NCBI RefSeq assembly: GCF_003570985.1
Contig: NZ_QXIW01000031.1
Span: 107,059-171,058, forward strand
Length of the DNA stretch: 64,000 bases
From: Candidatus Cryosericum hinesii
GTDB taxonomy: Bacteria; Caldisericota; Caldisericia; Cryosericales; Cryosericaceae
Direction: 5' to 3'
Part shown: positions 40,039 to 48,964 of the stretch, in pieces
Layout: each line of letters opens with the position of its first letter
Numbering within the stretch: the first letter of the stretch is position 1
Made by a program: the position numbers and the translations under genes
Notes under the pieces: model-generated
Database searches by the model: none
Told to the model about the DNA's origin: nothing
What the model saw: only the letters and a program-made list of their open reading frames with translations

Positions 40039-41616
40039 ATGAAGGAATGGAACTGGAAAACGATGGTGGAGCTGCCGGCTGATCAGGCACGGCAGGAGCC
40101 GGATGCTTCTGGTGTTCCTGGGAGCTGCCCGTGTTCGTGCCTTCGGAGCATGGTGCGCGTGGTGGATACAGTTTCGACTGAGCAGGCCGTGCTGGAGGCC
40201 CAGGCGGCTCTCGGTGACGTGACCGGCAAGGTGCTCCTCTCCGTCTACCGCAGGGTGGAGGGCGAGGACCAGCTGGACCTTGTTGCGACAGGACATAATC
40301 CCGGTGACACGCTCGCGCGCATCAGAGTTTCGGTGGTAGCGGCCTCGATGCTGGCCGCCGTACTGACGGATGGCGTGGTGCGCTGGGCGATGGCGGATGA
40401 GGGCGATGTTTCGGCGGTCGGCGTGGCAGCGCTCCGCGACCGGGGGCAAACCATTGGACTGGTGGTCGCCGAGTTTGCACGCGACAGTACGGGCGTCGGC
40501 AAGCCATCTGCGGTTTGCCTGCACTGCGTGGCAGCCGTCATGAGTGTGGTCATCCTGAGAGCAAGGGTCGATGAAGCGCAGGGAAGCCTGCTGTCGCTGG
40601 CGCGTTATCGCAGCGTGGCGGAGCTGTCCGTGCAGGTAACCCACGACTTCAACAACATGATGCAGGGGGTGCTCGGCAATGCGGCGCTGGCCAAGATGGA
40701 TGCACCTGAAGATAGTCCCGTCGCGGTGTCGATGGCTGCTATCGAGGAATCCGCCACGCGGGCTTCGGCTCTGGCGCGCAAGCTGCTGAACTTCGCGCGC
40801 GACAGCGCCAAAGGCGGGGCGACATGCGACGCGGTCAAGGCGGCCTCAGATGCGCTCGACCTGGCAGGGACGCTGTACCTGAAGGGAGTCACAGTTACCA
40901 AGGATCTGTCTGGACATGCCGTCCCCGTGCGCATGACCGACAACGACCTGCAGAACGCACTGATCCTGCTCATCAAATCTGGTGTCCTTCGGCTCAGGCC
41001 GGTCACGGGCGCCCAGTTGACCATTGTCGGTGATCCGACGAGCGAATGTGCAGAGGTTCGACTGGAGCTCCATGGCGTTACCCAGGAGATCAGTAGTGAG
41101 GATAGTACGGAGGCAGAACTGCTGGCGTCGGCGGCGCAGGCGGTGGCAACCAGGAGTGGAGCGTCGTTTGACGTCACGTCCGTCCCGGGAATCATCAGCA
41201 TCGTCCTGACGGTGGCAAGAGAGGTAGCGCAACAAGCTTCGTCCGGTTCTGGCGCCACGACGCCGGCCCAGGGGATGGACCTTAAAGGAACGCACGTGCT
41301 GGTCGTCGGCAAGCCGTCGCCGCTGGTCATGCTGCTCGGCGCGACAGGGTGTACAGCGCAGGCGGCGTTGACGTGGGAGGACGCCGAACAGGACGTGGCG
41401 CACTTCGCTCCGCGTGTACTACTGGCCGTCATCGGCGACAGCTCCGACCTGGATGCGGCGGTGGAAGGCCGCAGACGTCTGGGCCTGCCAGTCATAATCA
41501 TTTGCCAACACGGCGTCGGTTGCCCTGCCGACAAAGCATTATCCGTTGACGGTGTCCTGGGACTGCCCCTTGACCTCGACGACCTGCGTCAGATGCTCGT
41601 TCGCGTCCTTCGCTGA
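40039..41616 (+). CDS. Degenerate histidine-kinase-like protein with GAF-like and receiver-like domains
   Basis: 525 residues. About 40-175 looks GAF-like, with a Cys-rich start (SCPCSC). A HisKA-type H-box is present, VQVTHDFNNMMQGVLGNAAL with H202, followed by an N-box-like LQNALILLIKS. No convincing DxGxG G1 box follows (VTSVPGIISIVL instead), so ATP binding is doubtful. The C-terminal 110 residues (THVLVVGKPSPLVMLLGATG ... DGVLGLPLDLDDLRQML) have receiver topology but lack a clear phospho-acceptor Asp. Probably a scaffold or sensor; same orientation as the racemase pair, 24 nt behind. Confidence 0.72.
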   Translation: MKEWNWKTMVELPADQARQEPDASGVPGSCPCSCLRSMVRVVDTVSTEQAVLEAQAALGDVTGKVLLSVYRRVEGEDQLDLVATGHNPGDTLARIRVSVVAASMLAAVLTDGVVRWAMADEGDVSAVGVAALRDRGQTIGLVVAEFARDSTGVGKPSAVCLHCVAAVMSVVILRARVDEAQGSLLSLARYRSVAELSVQVTHDFNNMMQGVLGNAALAKMDAPEDSPVAVSMAAIEESATRASALARKLLNFARDSAKGGATCDAVKAASDALDLAGTLYLKGVTVTKDLSGHAVPVRMTDNDLQNALILLIKSGVLRLRPVTGAQLTIVGDPTSECAEVRLELHGVTQEISSEDSTEAELLASAAQAVATRSGASFDVTSVPGIISIVLTVAREVAQQASSGSGATTPAQGMDLKGTHVLVVGKPSPLVMLLGATGCTAQAALTWEDAEQDVAHFAPRVLLAVIGDSSDLDAAVEGRRRLGLPVIIICQHGVGCPADKALSVDGVLGLPLDLDDLRQMLVRVLR

Positions 41617-41664
41617 TCAATTGTGAATCCCATTGTACCAGGTACAATGGGATTCACAATTGAT
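41616..41664 (+). terminator. 49-nt perfect inverted repeat between convergent genes
   Basis: 24-nt arms ATCAATTGTGAATCCCATTG then TACC, and the exact complement, around a single A at 41640. It starts in the stop codon of the kinase-like gene and ends 13 nt before the stop of the convergent CYTH gene. Symmetric in both directions, so a bidirectional terminator is likely, but there is no U-tract. Confidence 0.75.
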
Positions 41665-41677
41665 GACAGGATGTCCG

Positions 41678-42319
41678 TCAGATGAGTTCGAGTGCCTTGA
41701 GCCCGTCCTGGTACTTGGATGAAGCGCGACGGGGGACGACGGCGAAGAACGTCTCGAACGCGCGCATCAGGTCCTGAAGACCCTCGACCGAACCGGCTTT
41801 CTGTTCGATCTCCAATTCGGTTGCGTCTGCCCTGTGACCGGGTTTGCGAGGGGAGCTGAAGACGACTGTGTCACACGCGATCTCGTAGGCGCGCTCGCTC
41901 TCATGGAGAACGTAGTGGAGGGAGCGCTTGTCCATCGATCGCAGGGAAGCAGACAGAATCAGGCCCTTCAGCAGCCCCGCTGACGACGGCATCAGGCGCA
42001 GGATATCCTCTACGCTTGGCAGCGATTTCTCCGAAAACCCCGGGGCGTCGACCTCGTCCTCGGGACGCTCCTGCACCAGTCCGTCCGGCGAGGCGGACGG
42101 ACCCTTGAGAGAGAGAAAAACCCTGCCCTGCATGATACGCAGGCGCAGGGCGTGGTGGCCGTAGAACAGGGCCAGTTCGGGAGTGTCGAGGTAGATAGTC
42201 AGGATGTCGACGGTCCCGGCATGCTCGAGCGCGAAGTTTCCAATGTGGTCCATGGCGTTCAGGCGGCGAAACAGCGCCTGGTCCAGGACCTGATACTTGA
42301 CTTCGCGCTCGATGCCCAC
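41678..42319 (-). CDS. CYTH-domain (triphosphate tunnel) protein
   Basis: 213 residues: the CYTH motif ExExK appears as IEREVKYQV near the start, followed by ILTIYLDTPELALFYGHHALRLRI and ELEIEQKAGSVEGL. Members hydrolyse triphosphates or act as adenylate cyclase class IV. Start at a GTG one nt after the upstream stop; the frame open to 42409 overlaps the peptidase. Translationally coupled to the peptidase gene. Confidence 0.82.
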   Translation of the reverse strand: MGIEREVKYQVLDQALFRRLNAMDHIGNFALEHAGTVDILTIYLDTPELALFYGHHALRLRIMQGRVFLSLKGPSASPDGLVQERPEDEVDAPGFSEKSLPSVEDILRLMPSSAGLLKGLILSASLRSMDKRSLHYVLHESERAYEIACDTVVFSSPRKPGHRADATELEIEQKAGSVEGLQDLMRAFETFFAVVPRRASSKYQDGLKALELI

Positions 42320-42320
42320 C

Positions 42321-43724
42321 TTATCCCTTGAGAAGTTCTGCCATGGCGTACGCGTAAATGCGCGTCGCCTTGAGCAGGGAGTCGACATCAATATACTCAT
42401 CCGGAGCATGCTCAGTCATCGGCTGACCGGGGAACAATGGCCCAAAGGCCACTGCGCCAGGAATGAGCCGCGCGTATGTGCCACCACCGATGGAAAAGCA
42501 CTTTGCTTCTGCGCCCGTATACTCTGTGTACGCCTTCTGGAGTGTCTGGATCAGTGGCGTGGCGGGGTCGACGTAGTGTGGCGGGCTGTCATGCATAACC
42601 GTGAACTCGACTTTGGTCCCCAGCAACTTCTCGACGAACTGGTCGGTGACCTGTTTGCTTGTGACCGTGATAGGATACCGGATGTTGATGACCGCGGTGC
42701 TGTTGTCATGGTCAATCTGCAGGGTGCCCAGGTTGAGCGTGAGGACACCCGAGACCTCATCCGCAAAGTCGACACCCACGCGATGTCCAGTCCACTCGAT
42801 ACCGATCTCGCGTGCAAGGAACTGCAGGGACTCGTCGTCTTCGAGACAGTGCACAGCGTCCAGCACCTGCAGCAGCTTGCCGATGGCGTTGCGACCCTTC
42901 TCGGGAGTAGACGCATGCGCCGGCACGCCTTCCACGTCGAGCTTCAGCTCGCCGTTTGCGAGCGTCGTCGATACCGAGAACTCGTCCTTGGGCAGGCGTT
43001 CGATCAACCCTTGCAGGCGCTGCAGCTTGTCATGATCGGTGACCAGGACAGCTTCCGCGTGTTGCGGTACGATGTTGGAACGCGTACCACCCTCGGCGTG
43101 ACGCAGGATGCCCCCATGCATGCCGTGACCGACCAGTTGCAGGTTGAGGATGCCCTTCTCGCCGTTGATGATAGGGAACTCACCATCCGGGCTGAATCCG
43201 GCCTCGGGGATGCCGTACTTCTTGAAGTAGTAGTCAAAGTCGGCCATTCCGGTCTCTTCGTCGGTGCCAAACAGCAGCATGATCGCGTTCTTGGGCTCGA
43301 TGTGCTGCGCTTGCAGCGCCGCACGGGCGGCAGCCAGCGCAAAGATGGAGGCAATGGCGGGTCCTTTGTCGTCTGTGGAGCCGCGGCCATAGAGACGGCC
43401 GTCCTTGACGGTGCCGGCAAACGGGGGAACACTCCAGCCCGTTCCTTCTGGCACGACGTCTACATGGCTCAAGACGGCATATTGTGTCCCGTCGCCGCCC
43501 CAGCGAACGCGGCCGACATAGTTGTCCATGTTTTCGGCTGTGAACTGTCGTCCTTCGGCAGTCTTGAGAACAAACTCCAGGGCACGGCCGACCTCTTTGC
43601 CAAACGGTGCATGCGAGCTGGCCGTCGTTGGGTCCTGGACTGACGGGATAGCTATGGCGCCGGACAGCGCCACCATCATCTCGTTCTCATGTTCGTTGAG
43701 ATAGTTGTCGATAGCTTTCTTCAT
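42321..43724 (-). CDS. pepV: PepV-like M20 dipeptidase
   Basis: 467-residue zinc dipeptidase. Motifs are the first metal His in LSHVDVVPEG, bridging Asp in YGRGSTDDKGP, catalytic pair in FGTDEETGM, further ligand in FSPDGEFPI, and final His in TEHAPDEYI. A lid domain lies between. Length and motif spacing match PepV rather than PepT. It would release amino acids from dipeptides in the cytosol. Preceded by the chromate-type transporters on the same strand with a 12-nt gap. Confidence 0.93.
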   Translation of the reverse strand: MKKAIDNYLNEHENEMMVALSGAIAIPSVQDPTTASSHAPFGKEVGRALEFVLKTAEGRQFTAENMDNYVGRVRWGGDGTQYAVLSHVDVVPEGTGWSVPPFAGTVKDGRLYGRGSTDDKGPAIASIFALAAARAALQAQHIEPKNAIMLLFGTDEETGMADFDYYFKKYGIPEAGFSPDGEFPIINGEKGILNLQLVGHGMHGGILRHAEGGTRSNIVPQHAEAVLVTDHDKLQRLQGLIERLPKDEFSVSTTLANGELKLDVEGVPAHASTPEKGRNAIGKLLQVLDAVHCLEDDESLQFLAREIGIEWTGHRVGVDFADEVSGVLTLNLGTLQIDHDNSTAVINIRYPITVTSKQVTDQFVEKLLGTKVEFTVMHDSPPHYVDPATPLIQTLQKAYTEYTGAEAKCFSIGGGTYARLIPGAVAFGPLFPGQPMTEHAPDEYIDVDSLLKATRIYAYAMAELLKG

Positions 43725-43736
43725 CTAGTTCCCCCT

Positions 43737-44267
43737 TTACCTGAATATCAGGAGCCCGAGTCCACCGGCTGCAAGCAGCACGAGGAACAGGTTGAGTTTC
43801 TTCCCATACTTCAGTATAAGCAAAAGAATGCCGAGTGCTGCGACGTATCCCCACCACGCGGGGATCCCGCCCCTGGCGATGGAGTAGACCGCATAGGTGA
43901 GCAGGGCCAACACGACTGGTTGCAGGCCGTCGAGAAACGCAGAGACCCAGCGGTTTGTGCGGAACGTGTGTGCGACGGTCGCGATGATGAGGATGATGAT
44001 GAACGAGGGCAGGATGACGCCCAGCGACGTGACCAGCGCGCCGGTGAGACCGCGCAGCTTGTACCCTACAAAGGTCGCCATGTTGATGGCGACAGGACCG
44101 GGAGTGATCTCGCTGATGGCGACGAAGTCCAGAAACTCCTTCATGGGGATCCACGCCAGATTGACGACCAGGTTGTTCTGCAGCAGCGGGATCATGGCCT
44201 GTCCGCCACCGAACGTGAACATCCCAATCTTGAAGAAAACGCCGAACAAGGCAAGGAAGCTGATCAT
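43737..44267 (-). CDS. Chromate-transporter-family half protein 2
   Basis: 176-residue membrane protein with the CHR hallmark FFKIGMFTFGGGQAMIPLLQ and ITPGPVAINMATFVGYKLRG. One CHR domain only. Start at the ATG overlapping the stop of the partner (ATGA). Pairs of short CHR proteins form antiparallel heterodimers. Exports chromate in some species; the natural anion here is unknown. Confidence 0.88.
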   Translation of the reverse strand: MISFLALFGVFFKIGMFTFGGGQAMIPLLQNNLVVNLAWIPMKEFLDFVAISEITPGPVAINMATFVGYKLRGLTGALVTSLGVILPSFIIILIIATVAHTFRTNRWVSAFLDGLQPVVLALLTYAVYSIARGGIPAWWGYVAALGILLLILKYGKKLNLFLVLLAAGGLGLLIFR

Positions 44268-44881
44268 GAAGCGCTCTTCCCAGCAGCCGGTGCTGTTCCA
44301 TGCGGTTTGAACGCCTCGACGGCGATGCCGACCAGGCCTCCGACCAGAATGAGCCAGATGGGGCTGACCTGGTGGACAAAGAACAGGATGCCGAGCGATG
44401 CCGCGCATACGACAGCGGAGACAATGGTCCATTTCTGTCGTTTGCCCAGGTCGAGGACAACAGTAGCGATCTGAGCCACGACACCCACGATAACGCCGGC
44501 AAAGAAGCGCTGGACCCAGACGTTGTCCTTGAAGCCGGGGAAGAAGACGGCGATGATGATGATGACGGCCACGGCCGGGATACTGACGCCCAGTGTGGCA
44601 AGGACGGACCCCAGGACACCACCCTGCGTGTAGCCGACAAATGTCGCCATGTTGATGGCGATCGGGCCGGGCGTGACCTGGCTGATGCCCAGCATGTCAT
44701 AGAACTCCTCATCCTTGAGCCAGTGGTACTGCTCGACGAGATAGCGCTTCATCATGAGGATCATGGCATAGCCGCCTCCGATGGTAAACGCCCCGATGAT
44801 GAAGAAGATCCAGAACAGCAGAAGCTGTTTTCTGACTGACGCGTGACCGGCTGTGTAGGCGATGAGCTTCTTCTGTTCCAT
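44264..44881 (-). CDS. Chromate-transporter-family half protein 1
   Basis: 205-residue membrane protein with FFIIGAFTIGGGYAMILMMK and VTPGPIAINMATFVGYTQGG, paralogous to the downstream half. GGAGG 5 nt before the ATG. Ends in a short polar tail. The two genes overlap by 4 nt and are followed by pepV and the CYTH gene, so all four may share one mRNA. Confidence 0.88.
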   Translation of the reverse strand: MEQKKLIAYTAGHASVRKQLLLFWIFFIIGAFTIGGGYAMILMMKRYLVEQYHWLKDEEFYDMLGISQVTPGPIAINMATFVGYTQGGVLGSVLATLGVSIPAVAVIIIIAVFFPGFKDNVWVQRFFAGVIVGVVAQIATVVLDLGKRQKWTIVSAVVCAASLGILFFVHQVSPIWLILVGGLVGIAVEAFKPHGTAPAAGKSAS

Positions 44882-44958
44882 TCATTCCTCCGGAGTCACG
44901 AAAGGGGCAGCACACGACTGCCCCCAGATCTCTATGTCGTGTGGGCTAGTTCCTACAA

Positions 44959-45933
44959 CTACGCGTTCAACAGCGCGATGCAGCAGACGTCGCGGATGTC
45001 TTCGGGCGAGCAGCCGCGTGACAGGTCGTTGGCCGGCTTGGCAAGGCCCTGCGAGATAGGCCCGATAGCCTGAGCGCCCGCCAGCCGCTGGACCAGCTTG
45101 TAGCCAATGTTGGCGGCGTTGAGCTCGGGGAAAATGAAGACGTTTGCCTTGCCTGCGACCGGGCTGCCCGGAGCCTTGCGTTCACCGACGGAGGGCACAT
45201 ACGCGGCGTCGAACTGCAGTTCGCCGTCGAGCAGGAGCTCGGGCGCCTTCTGGTGTGCCAGTGCAGTTGCCTCGCGGACCTTCGTGACCATGTCGTGCTC
45301 TGCGGAGCCTTTGGTGCTGAAGGACAGCATCGCGACAGCGGGCTCAACGCCCGTCAGCGTCTTGTACGTCTTCGCGGTCGCGATAGCGACGTCCGCCAGC
45401 TGGTCGACGGTAGGGTCAGGGATGATGGCGCAGTCGCCAAAGCCCAGCAGCTTGCCGTCGGGCATCACCATGAGAAACATGGAGCTGACCGTCTTGCAGC
45501 CAGGTGCGGTGCCGAGAATCTGCAAGGCAGGCCGCAGCATGTCGCCGGTGCTGTGGACCGCGCCCGTCACAAGCGCGTGGGCCATGCCGATCTCCAGCAT
45601 GCAAGTGGCAAAGTAGATGGGGTCGACCGACAGCTCGGCCGCTTTCTCGGGTGTCATGCCCTTGGCCTTGCGCTTCTCATAGATCAGGGTGGCAAACTCG
45701 GCTGCCTTGGGTGACATCTTTGGATCCACGATCTGTACGCCGGTCAGGTCGACGCCCAGACGGGTCGCGTTGGCGCGGATGGATGTCTCGTCCTCGACCA
45801 GGATGACGTCAGCAATTCCGCCGCTGACCAGCATCTGTGCCGCTTTCAAGGTGCGCTCTTCGTTGCCCTCGGGCAGAATGACGGTGCGGTGCAGAGCCTT
45901 CGCCTTGACCCGTATCTCTTCCAGTACACTCAT
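44959..45933 (-). CDS. pta: Phosphate acetyltransferase
   Basis: 324-residue single-domain Pta: VILPEGNEERTLKAAQML at the N-terminus, FGDCAIIPDPTVDQLADVAI in the middle, and PELNAANIGYKLVQRLAGAQ near the C-terminus. It interconverts acetyl-CoA and acetyl phosphate. Start at the ATG with GGGAGG 6 nt upstream. No ackA gene is next to it. A clear promoter lies upstream (45967-45995). A branched-chain phosphotransacylase (Ptb) is less likely given these motifs. Confidence 0.93.
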   Translation of the reverse strand: MSVLEEIRVKAKALHRTVILPEGNEERTLKAAQMLVSGGIADVILVEDETSIRANATRLGVDLTGVQIVDPKMSPKAAEFATLIYEKRKAKGMTPEKAAELSVDPIYFATCMLEIGMAHALVTGAVHSTGDMLRPALQILGTAPGCKTVSSMFLMVMPDGKLLGFGDCAIIPDPTVDQLADVAIATAKTYKTLTGVEPAVAMLSFSTKGSAEHDMVTKVREATALAHQKAPELLLDGELQFDAAYVPSVGERKAPGSPVAGKANVFIFPELNAANIGYKLVQRLAGAQAIGPISQGLAKPANDLSRGCSPEDIRDVCCIALLNA

Positions 45934-45966
45934 GTGTTCCTCCCGCAAAGGTTGATTACGCCAAAT

Positions 45967-45995
45967 ATTGTACCACGGCGGCGCTTAGCGTCCAA
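45967..45995 (-). promoter_or_regulatory. pta promoter
   Basis: On the minus strand TTGGAC (45990-45995), 17-nt spacer, TACAAT (45967-45972). Confidence 0.7.
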
Positions 45996-46050
45996 CAGGA
46001 CTGTGAAATGTCCCATGGCCAGCGGGTTGCGCGGGCATGTTAAGCCATGC

Positions 46051-46078
46051 TTGCAATAAGTATCTCTCACGATATACA
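46051..46078 (+). promoter_or_regulatory. Promoter of the seven-repeat secreted protein
   Basis: TTGCAA (46051-46056), 16-nt spacer, TATACA (46073-46078), about 85 nt before the ATG. Confidence 0.5.
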
Positions 46079-46163
46079 TATGGCAAGACAGTGAGCGACA
46101 CGAGGCGTGCAGCTCTGTGATGTCTTCGGAGATCCAGTGGAGTCGACGAGGGGAGAGTGTTAT

Positions 46164-47924
46164 ATGAGGAAATTTCTGTCCGTTGTAGTTGCTCTGGTTG
46201 TGCTGTCTGTGTTCTGCCTGCCCAGCATCTCACATAACATGAGCACCGTCCTTGCCGGTTCGCCTTCGTGGGTGAAGATCTACGGTGGAGCTGGTGGCGA
46301 TGAAGCCCGTTCTGTGGTGCAGTTGGCAGATGGGGGGATGCTCGTCACTGGTGTGACATCGTCGTTTGGCGAAGGCAAGGGCCTGCTGGTCGTGAAGCTG
46401 AACGCCGCTGGGAGCGTCGTATGGACCAAGACATTCTCAGATGTCGTTAGCTACAACACTGCGTGTGCCGTGGAGACCAAGTCAGGAGAGATTGCCATTG
46501 CCGCCACTTCCTCTTCTGAGGATGTGCTTTTCATCAAGCTCAATTCAAAAGGAAACGTCCTGATTCAGAAGACATATGGTGGCGACGGAAAAGATTGGCC
46601 CACCCAGATTATTCAGACGTCCGACGGTGGGTTCGTCATTGCCGGCAACACGACCTCCTTTTCGGAAGGCCAAGGTCAGGGGCTTATCCTGAAAATCGAC
46701 GCCAGCGGTAGCATCAAGTGGGCAACTGCGCTCAGCGAAGTTGACACTGATAATGCGGTTTCGGTGTGTGAATCAGGCGACAAGGGAATCGTCGTTGCTG
46801 CCTCAACAACCACGATTGGAGCAGGAGACGTTGACATTCTTGTCTGCAAATTGACTTCGAGTGGCGGCCTGGGCTGGACAAAGACTTTTGGCGGAAGTGC
46901 CGAGGATGTGGCTACCTCGATTGCCAGTGCAAGCGGTACTGACTGCGTTGTTGCAGGATATACTTCTTCACTTGGTGCAGGAAACGACGACTGCCTTGCC
47001 ATGAGGATCAACTCTTCGGGTGGAGTTGTGTGGTCGAATACCTATGGCACCGGCTACAATGAAGAGTGGTATGGCATGACAAAGGCCCGCGATGGCGGGT
47101 TCGTGGTTACTGGCGTGACATTGGGATTTGACGCAAAGAACGAGGACGTGTTCCTGGCGAAGCTGAATGCCGGTGGAGCCGTACAGTGGGCAGAGACATT
47201 CAAAGGAGACAACGAGGATCATGCGAATGCGGTGACACAAACTGCCGATTCCGGGTTTGTCGCTGTTGGAATCACGAAATCGTTCACATCGTTCGACAAG
47301 GAGAATTACGACTTCCTGGTCATCAAGACAGACTCATCGGGCGGTATTTCTGGCAGCAGCAAGTATCATCTCTTCAGCGCTGACCTGCAAGCGGCGACAG
47401 CAAAACTGACAGCAAGTACTGCAGGCATCAAGAGGTCAACCGTATCTGTGGCTGCGGCCAAGGCAAGTTCACAGGACTCCATTCCGAAACTCCTTTCCGC
47501 TACGATCTGTGGTGGTTCTCAGACGATTGTCACACTTCAGATCAACAATCCGAAAATGACAGTGAATGGGACTGAACAGGCGATCGACGAGCAAGGTACC
47601 AAGCCCATCATCAAGAACAACAGAACCCTTGTCCCAATCAGAGCGATTATCGAGTCGCTGGGAGGGACGATTGCCTGGGATGCGACTGCAAAGAAGGTAA
47701 CTCTGGCGCTGGGCAGCACCACCATGCAATTGTGGATAGGAAATTCGACTGCCAAAGTGAATGGCAAGGATATTCCCATCGACAAGGATGACGCGAAGGT
47801 CGTTCCCGAGATCATCAATTCGAGGACCATGATACCACTGAGGTTTGTCGCCGAGAATCTTGGATGCGATGTCCTGTGGGATGCCGCCACCAAGACAGTA
47901 ACGATAAAGTACCCAAAGAGCTAG
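46164..47924 (+). CDS. Secreted seven-repeat (propeller-like) protein with copper-amine-oxidase-N stalk domain
   Basis: 586 residues. Signal peptide (MRKFLSVVVALVVLSVFCLP), then seven repeats of 47-54 residues with the pattern W-KTYGG...D...DGGFVVAG.T.SFG..D.lv.Kln.sG, ending near residue 385; next a Ser/Thr/Ala linker; then a Cu_amine_oxidN1-type domain (NRTLVPIRAIIESLGGTIAWD and SRTMIPLRFVAENLGCDVLWD, two halves). No enzymatic copper site is implied by the latter. GGAGAG lies 6 nt before the ATG. Likely displayed on the cell surface; binding partner unknown. Confidence 0.82.
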   Translation: MRKFLSVVVALVVLSVFCLPSISHNMSTVLAGSPSWVKIYGGAGGDEARSVVQLADGGMLVTGVTSSFGEGKGLLVVKLNAAGSVVWTKTFSDVVSYNTACAVETKSGEIAIAATSSSEDVLFIKLNSKGNVLIQKTYGGDGKDWPTQIIQTSDGGFVIAGNTTSFSEGQGQGLILKIDASGSIKWATALSEVDTDNAVSVCESGDKGIVVAASTTTIGAGDVDILVCKLTSSGGLGWTKTFGGSAEDVATSIASASGTDCVVAGYTSSLGAGNDDCLAMRINSSGGVVWSNTYGTGYNEEWYGMTKARDGGFVVTGVTLGFDAKNEDVFLAKLNAGGAVQWAETFKGDNEDHANAVTQTADSGFVAVGITKSFTSFDKENYDFLVIKTDSSGGISGSSKYHLFSADLQAATAKLTASTAGIKRSTVSVAAAKASSQDSIPKLLSATICGGSQTIVTLQINNPKMTVNGTEQAIDEQGTKPIIKNNRTLVPIRAIIESLGGTIAWDATAKKVTLALGSTTMQLWIGNSTAKVNGKDIPIDKDDAKVVPEIINSRTMIPLRFVAENLGCDVLWDAATKTVTIKYPKS

Positions 47925-47958
47925 AGTCTCCTGGCTGCACTTCTTTTCTGGAATTTCC

Positions 47959-47988
47959 CAGGACCGCTGGTAATTACCAGCGGTCCTG
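47959..47988 (+). terminator. 30-nt perfect palindrome between convergent genes
   Basis: 15-nt arms CAGGACCGCTGGTAA and complement with no spacer, followed by CATTTCT. It separates the secreted-protein gene from the convergent anti-sigma gene and could work in both directions. Confidence 0.8.
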
Positions 47989-48024
47989 CATTTCTCGTGA
48001 GGCTCGCCTGCTGGAGTCTCGTTC

Positions 48025-48930
48025 CTATGGCTCTGAGAGCACCACCTGAGGTCCAGGATCGTCGGTCAGGATGACGCCCGAGATGCCGGTCGTGTCCACA
48101 ATGGCGATGACGCGCTGTGTGTCGATGTCGACGACCGCGGAAAGACTTGCGGGGTGTGAACCCGTAGTCTCAATGGGAACGGTCACAACCCGGTGCAGGT
48201 GTACGTAGCCGCTGCTGAGGTACAATGTGGTGGGGTCATACGGGAGTGCTGGTTTCCCTTGCTGGCCTCCAGGGTACGGAGTTACATGTTGATAGACTGC
48301 TGCAGTCATAGGGTGTGCCTCGACAACCCGCCCCAAAGCTGCCACACTCACATCGCGTGAGGCAATTTCCTCACCGGTCGCCAGATCCTGCGCTGTCAGC
48401 GTACGTGCATCATGAGGGGCGATACGAACAACGCTTTCGGTGAGTGATGACGATTGTGACGACGAGGCGACAATGCCGACGATGCCATGCCCCGGCAGCA
48501 GAAGCAGGTGACCGGTCCCACCCGCCAATTCGGCTCGCAACAGCCTGGTCCCAGGAATCTCGCAGACACTTGTCAGAAGCCCGCGTGGATCGCGACCGGT
48601 CAACGAGGCAAGCGCCCGCTGCAACGCACCGGGAGTAGAGTCTGCTTCTACAGGGACCAGGCGCACGACGCCGGCGGGAATCGTCTGTGTCTCGTGGACT
48701 GCCGTCACCATCGGTCGTGTCCAACGGTACCAGACCGTGCCCGTAACCATGACGAGCACAATGATGGCCAAAACACAGGATGTCCGTGCGACCATGTGCA
48801 TTCTGTGCCGCCGCTGGTCCAGCCGGGCAATCAGGCGTGCGAGCGACGCCTCGGTACGGGCATGGTCCTCGGCCGGCTCCCAGTCTGTTGTCTCCAGCAG
48901 TTGCTCTATGTCTTTGTCATCTATTTGCAT
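48025..48930 (-). CDS. Membrane-anchored putative anti-sigma factor 1
   Basis: 301 residues: a cytosolic N-terminus (MQIDDKDIEQLLETTDWEPA), one transmembrane helix (SCVLAIIVLVMVTGTVWY) and an extracytoplasmic part of about 220 residues. The DWEP segment matches that of the second anti-sigma (63498). Lies 34 nt behind an ECF sigma gene. I choose the ATG with GAGAGG 7 nt upstream. No zinc-binding ZAS motif is visible, so this would be a non-zinc anti-sigma. The extracytoplasmic part has no family I recognise. Confidence 0.72.
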   Translation of the reverse strand: MQIDDKDIEQLLETTDWEPAEDHARTEASLARLIARLDQRRHRMHMVARTSCVLAIIVLVMVTGTVWYRWTRPMVTAVHETQTIPAGVVRLVPVEADSTPGALQRALASLTGRDPRGLLTSVCEIPGTRLLRAELAGGTGHLLLLPGHGIVGIVASSSQSSSLTESVVRIAPHDARTLTAQDLATGEEIASRDVSVAALGRVVEAHPMTAAVYQHVTPYPGGQQGKPALPYDPTTLYLSSGYVHLHRVVTVPIETTGSHPASLSAVVDIDTQRVIAIVDTTGISGVILTDDPGPQVVLSEP

Positions 48931-48964
48931 GAGGTTGCCTCTCACCTATACAACGCATATGAGG

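Noticed and set aside
43687..44712. 341-codon minus-strand frame over the chromate transporters
   Set aside because: Overlaps two genuine CHR genes in a different frame and lacks hydrophobic segments.
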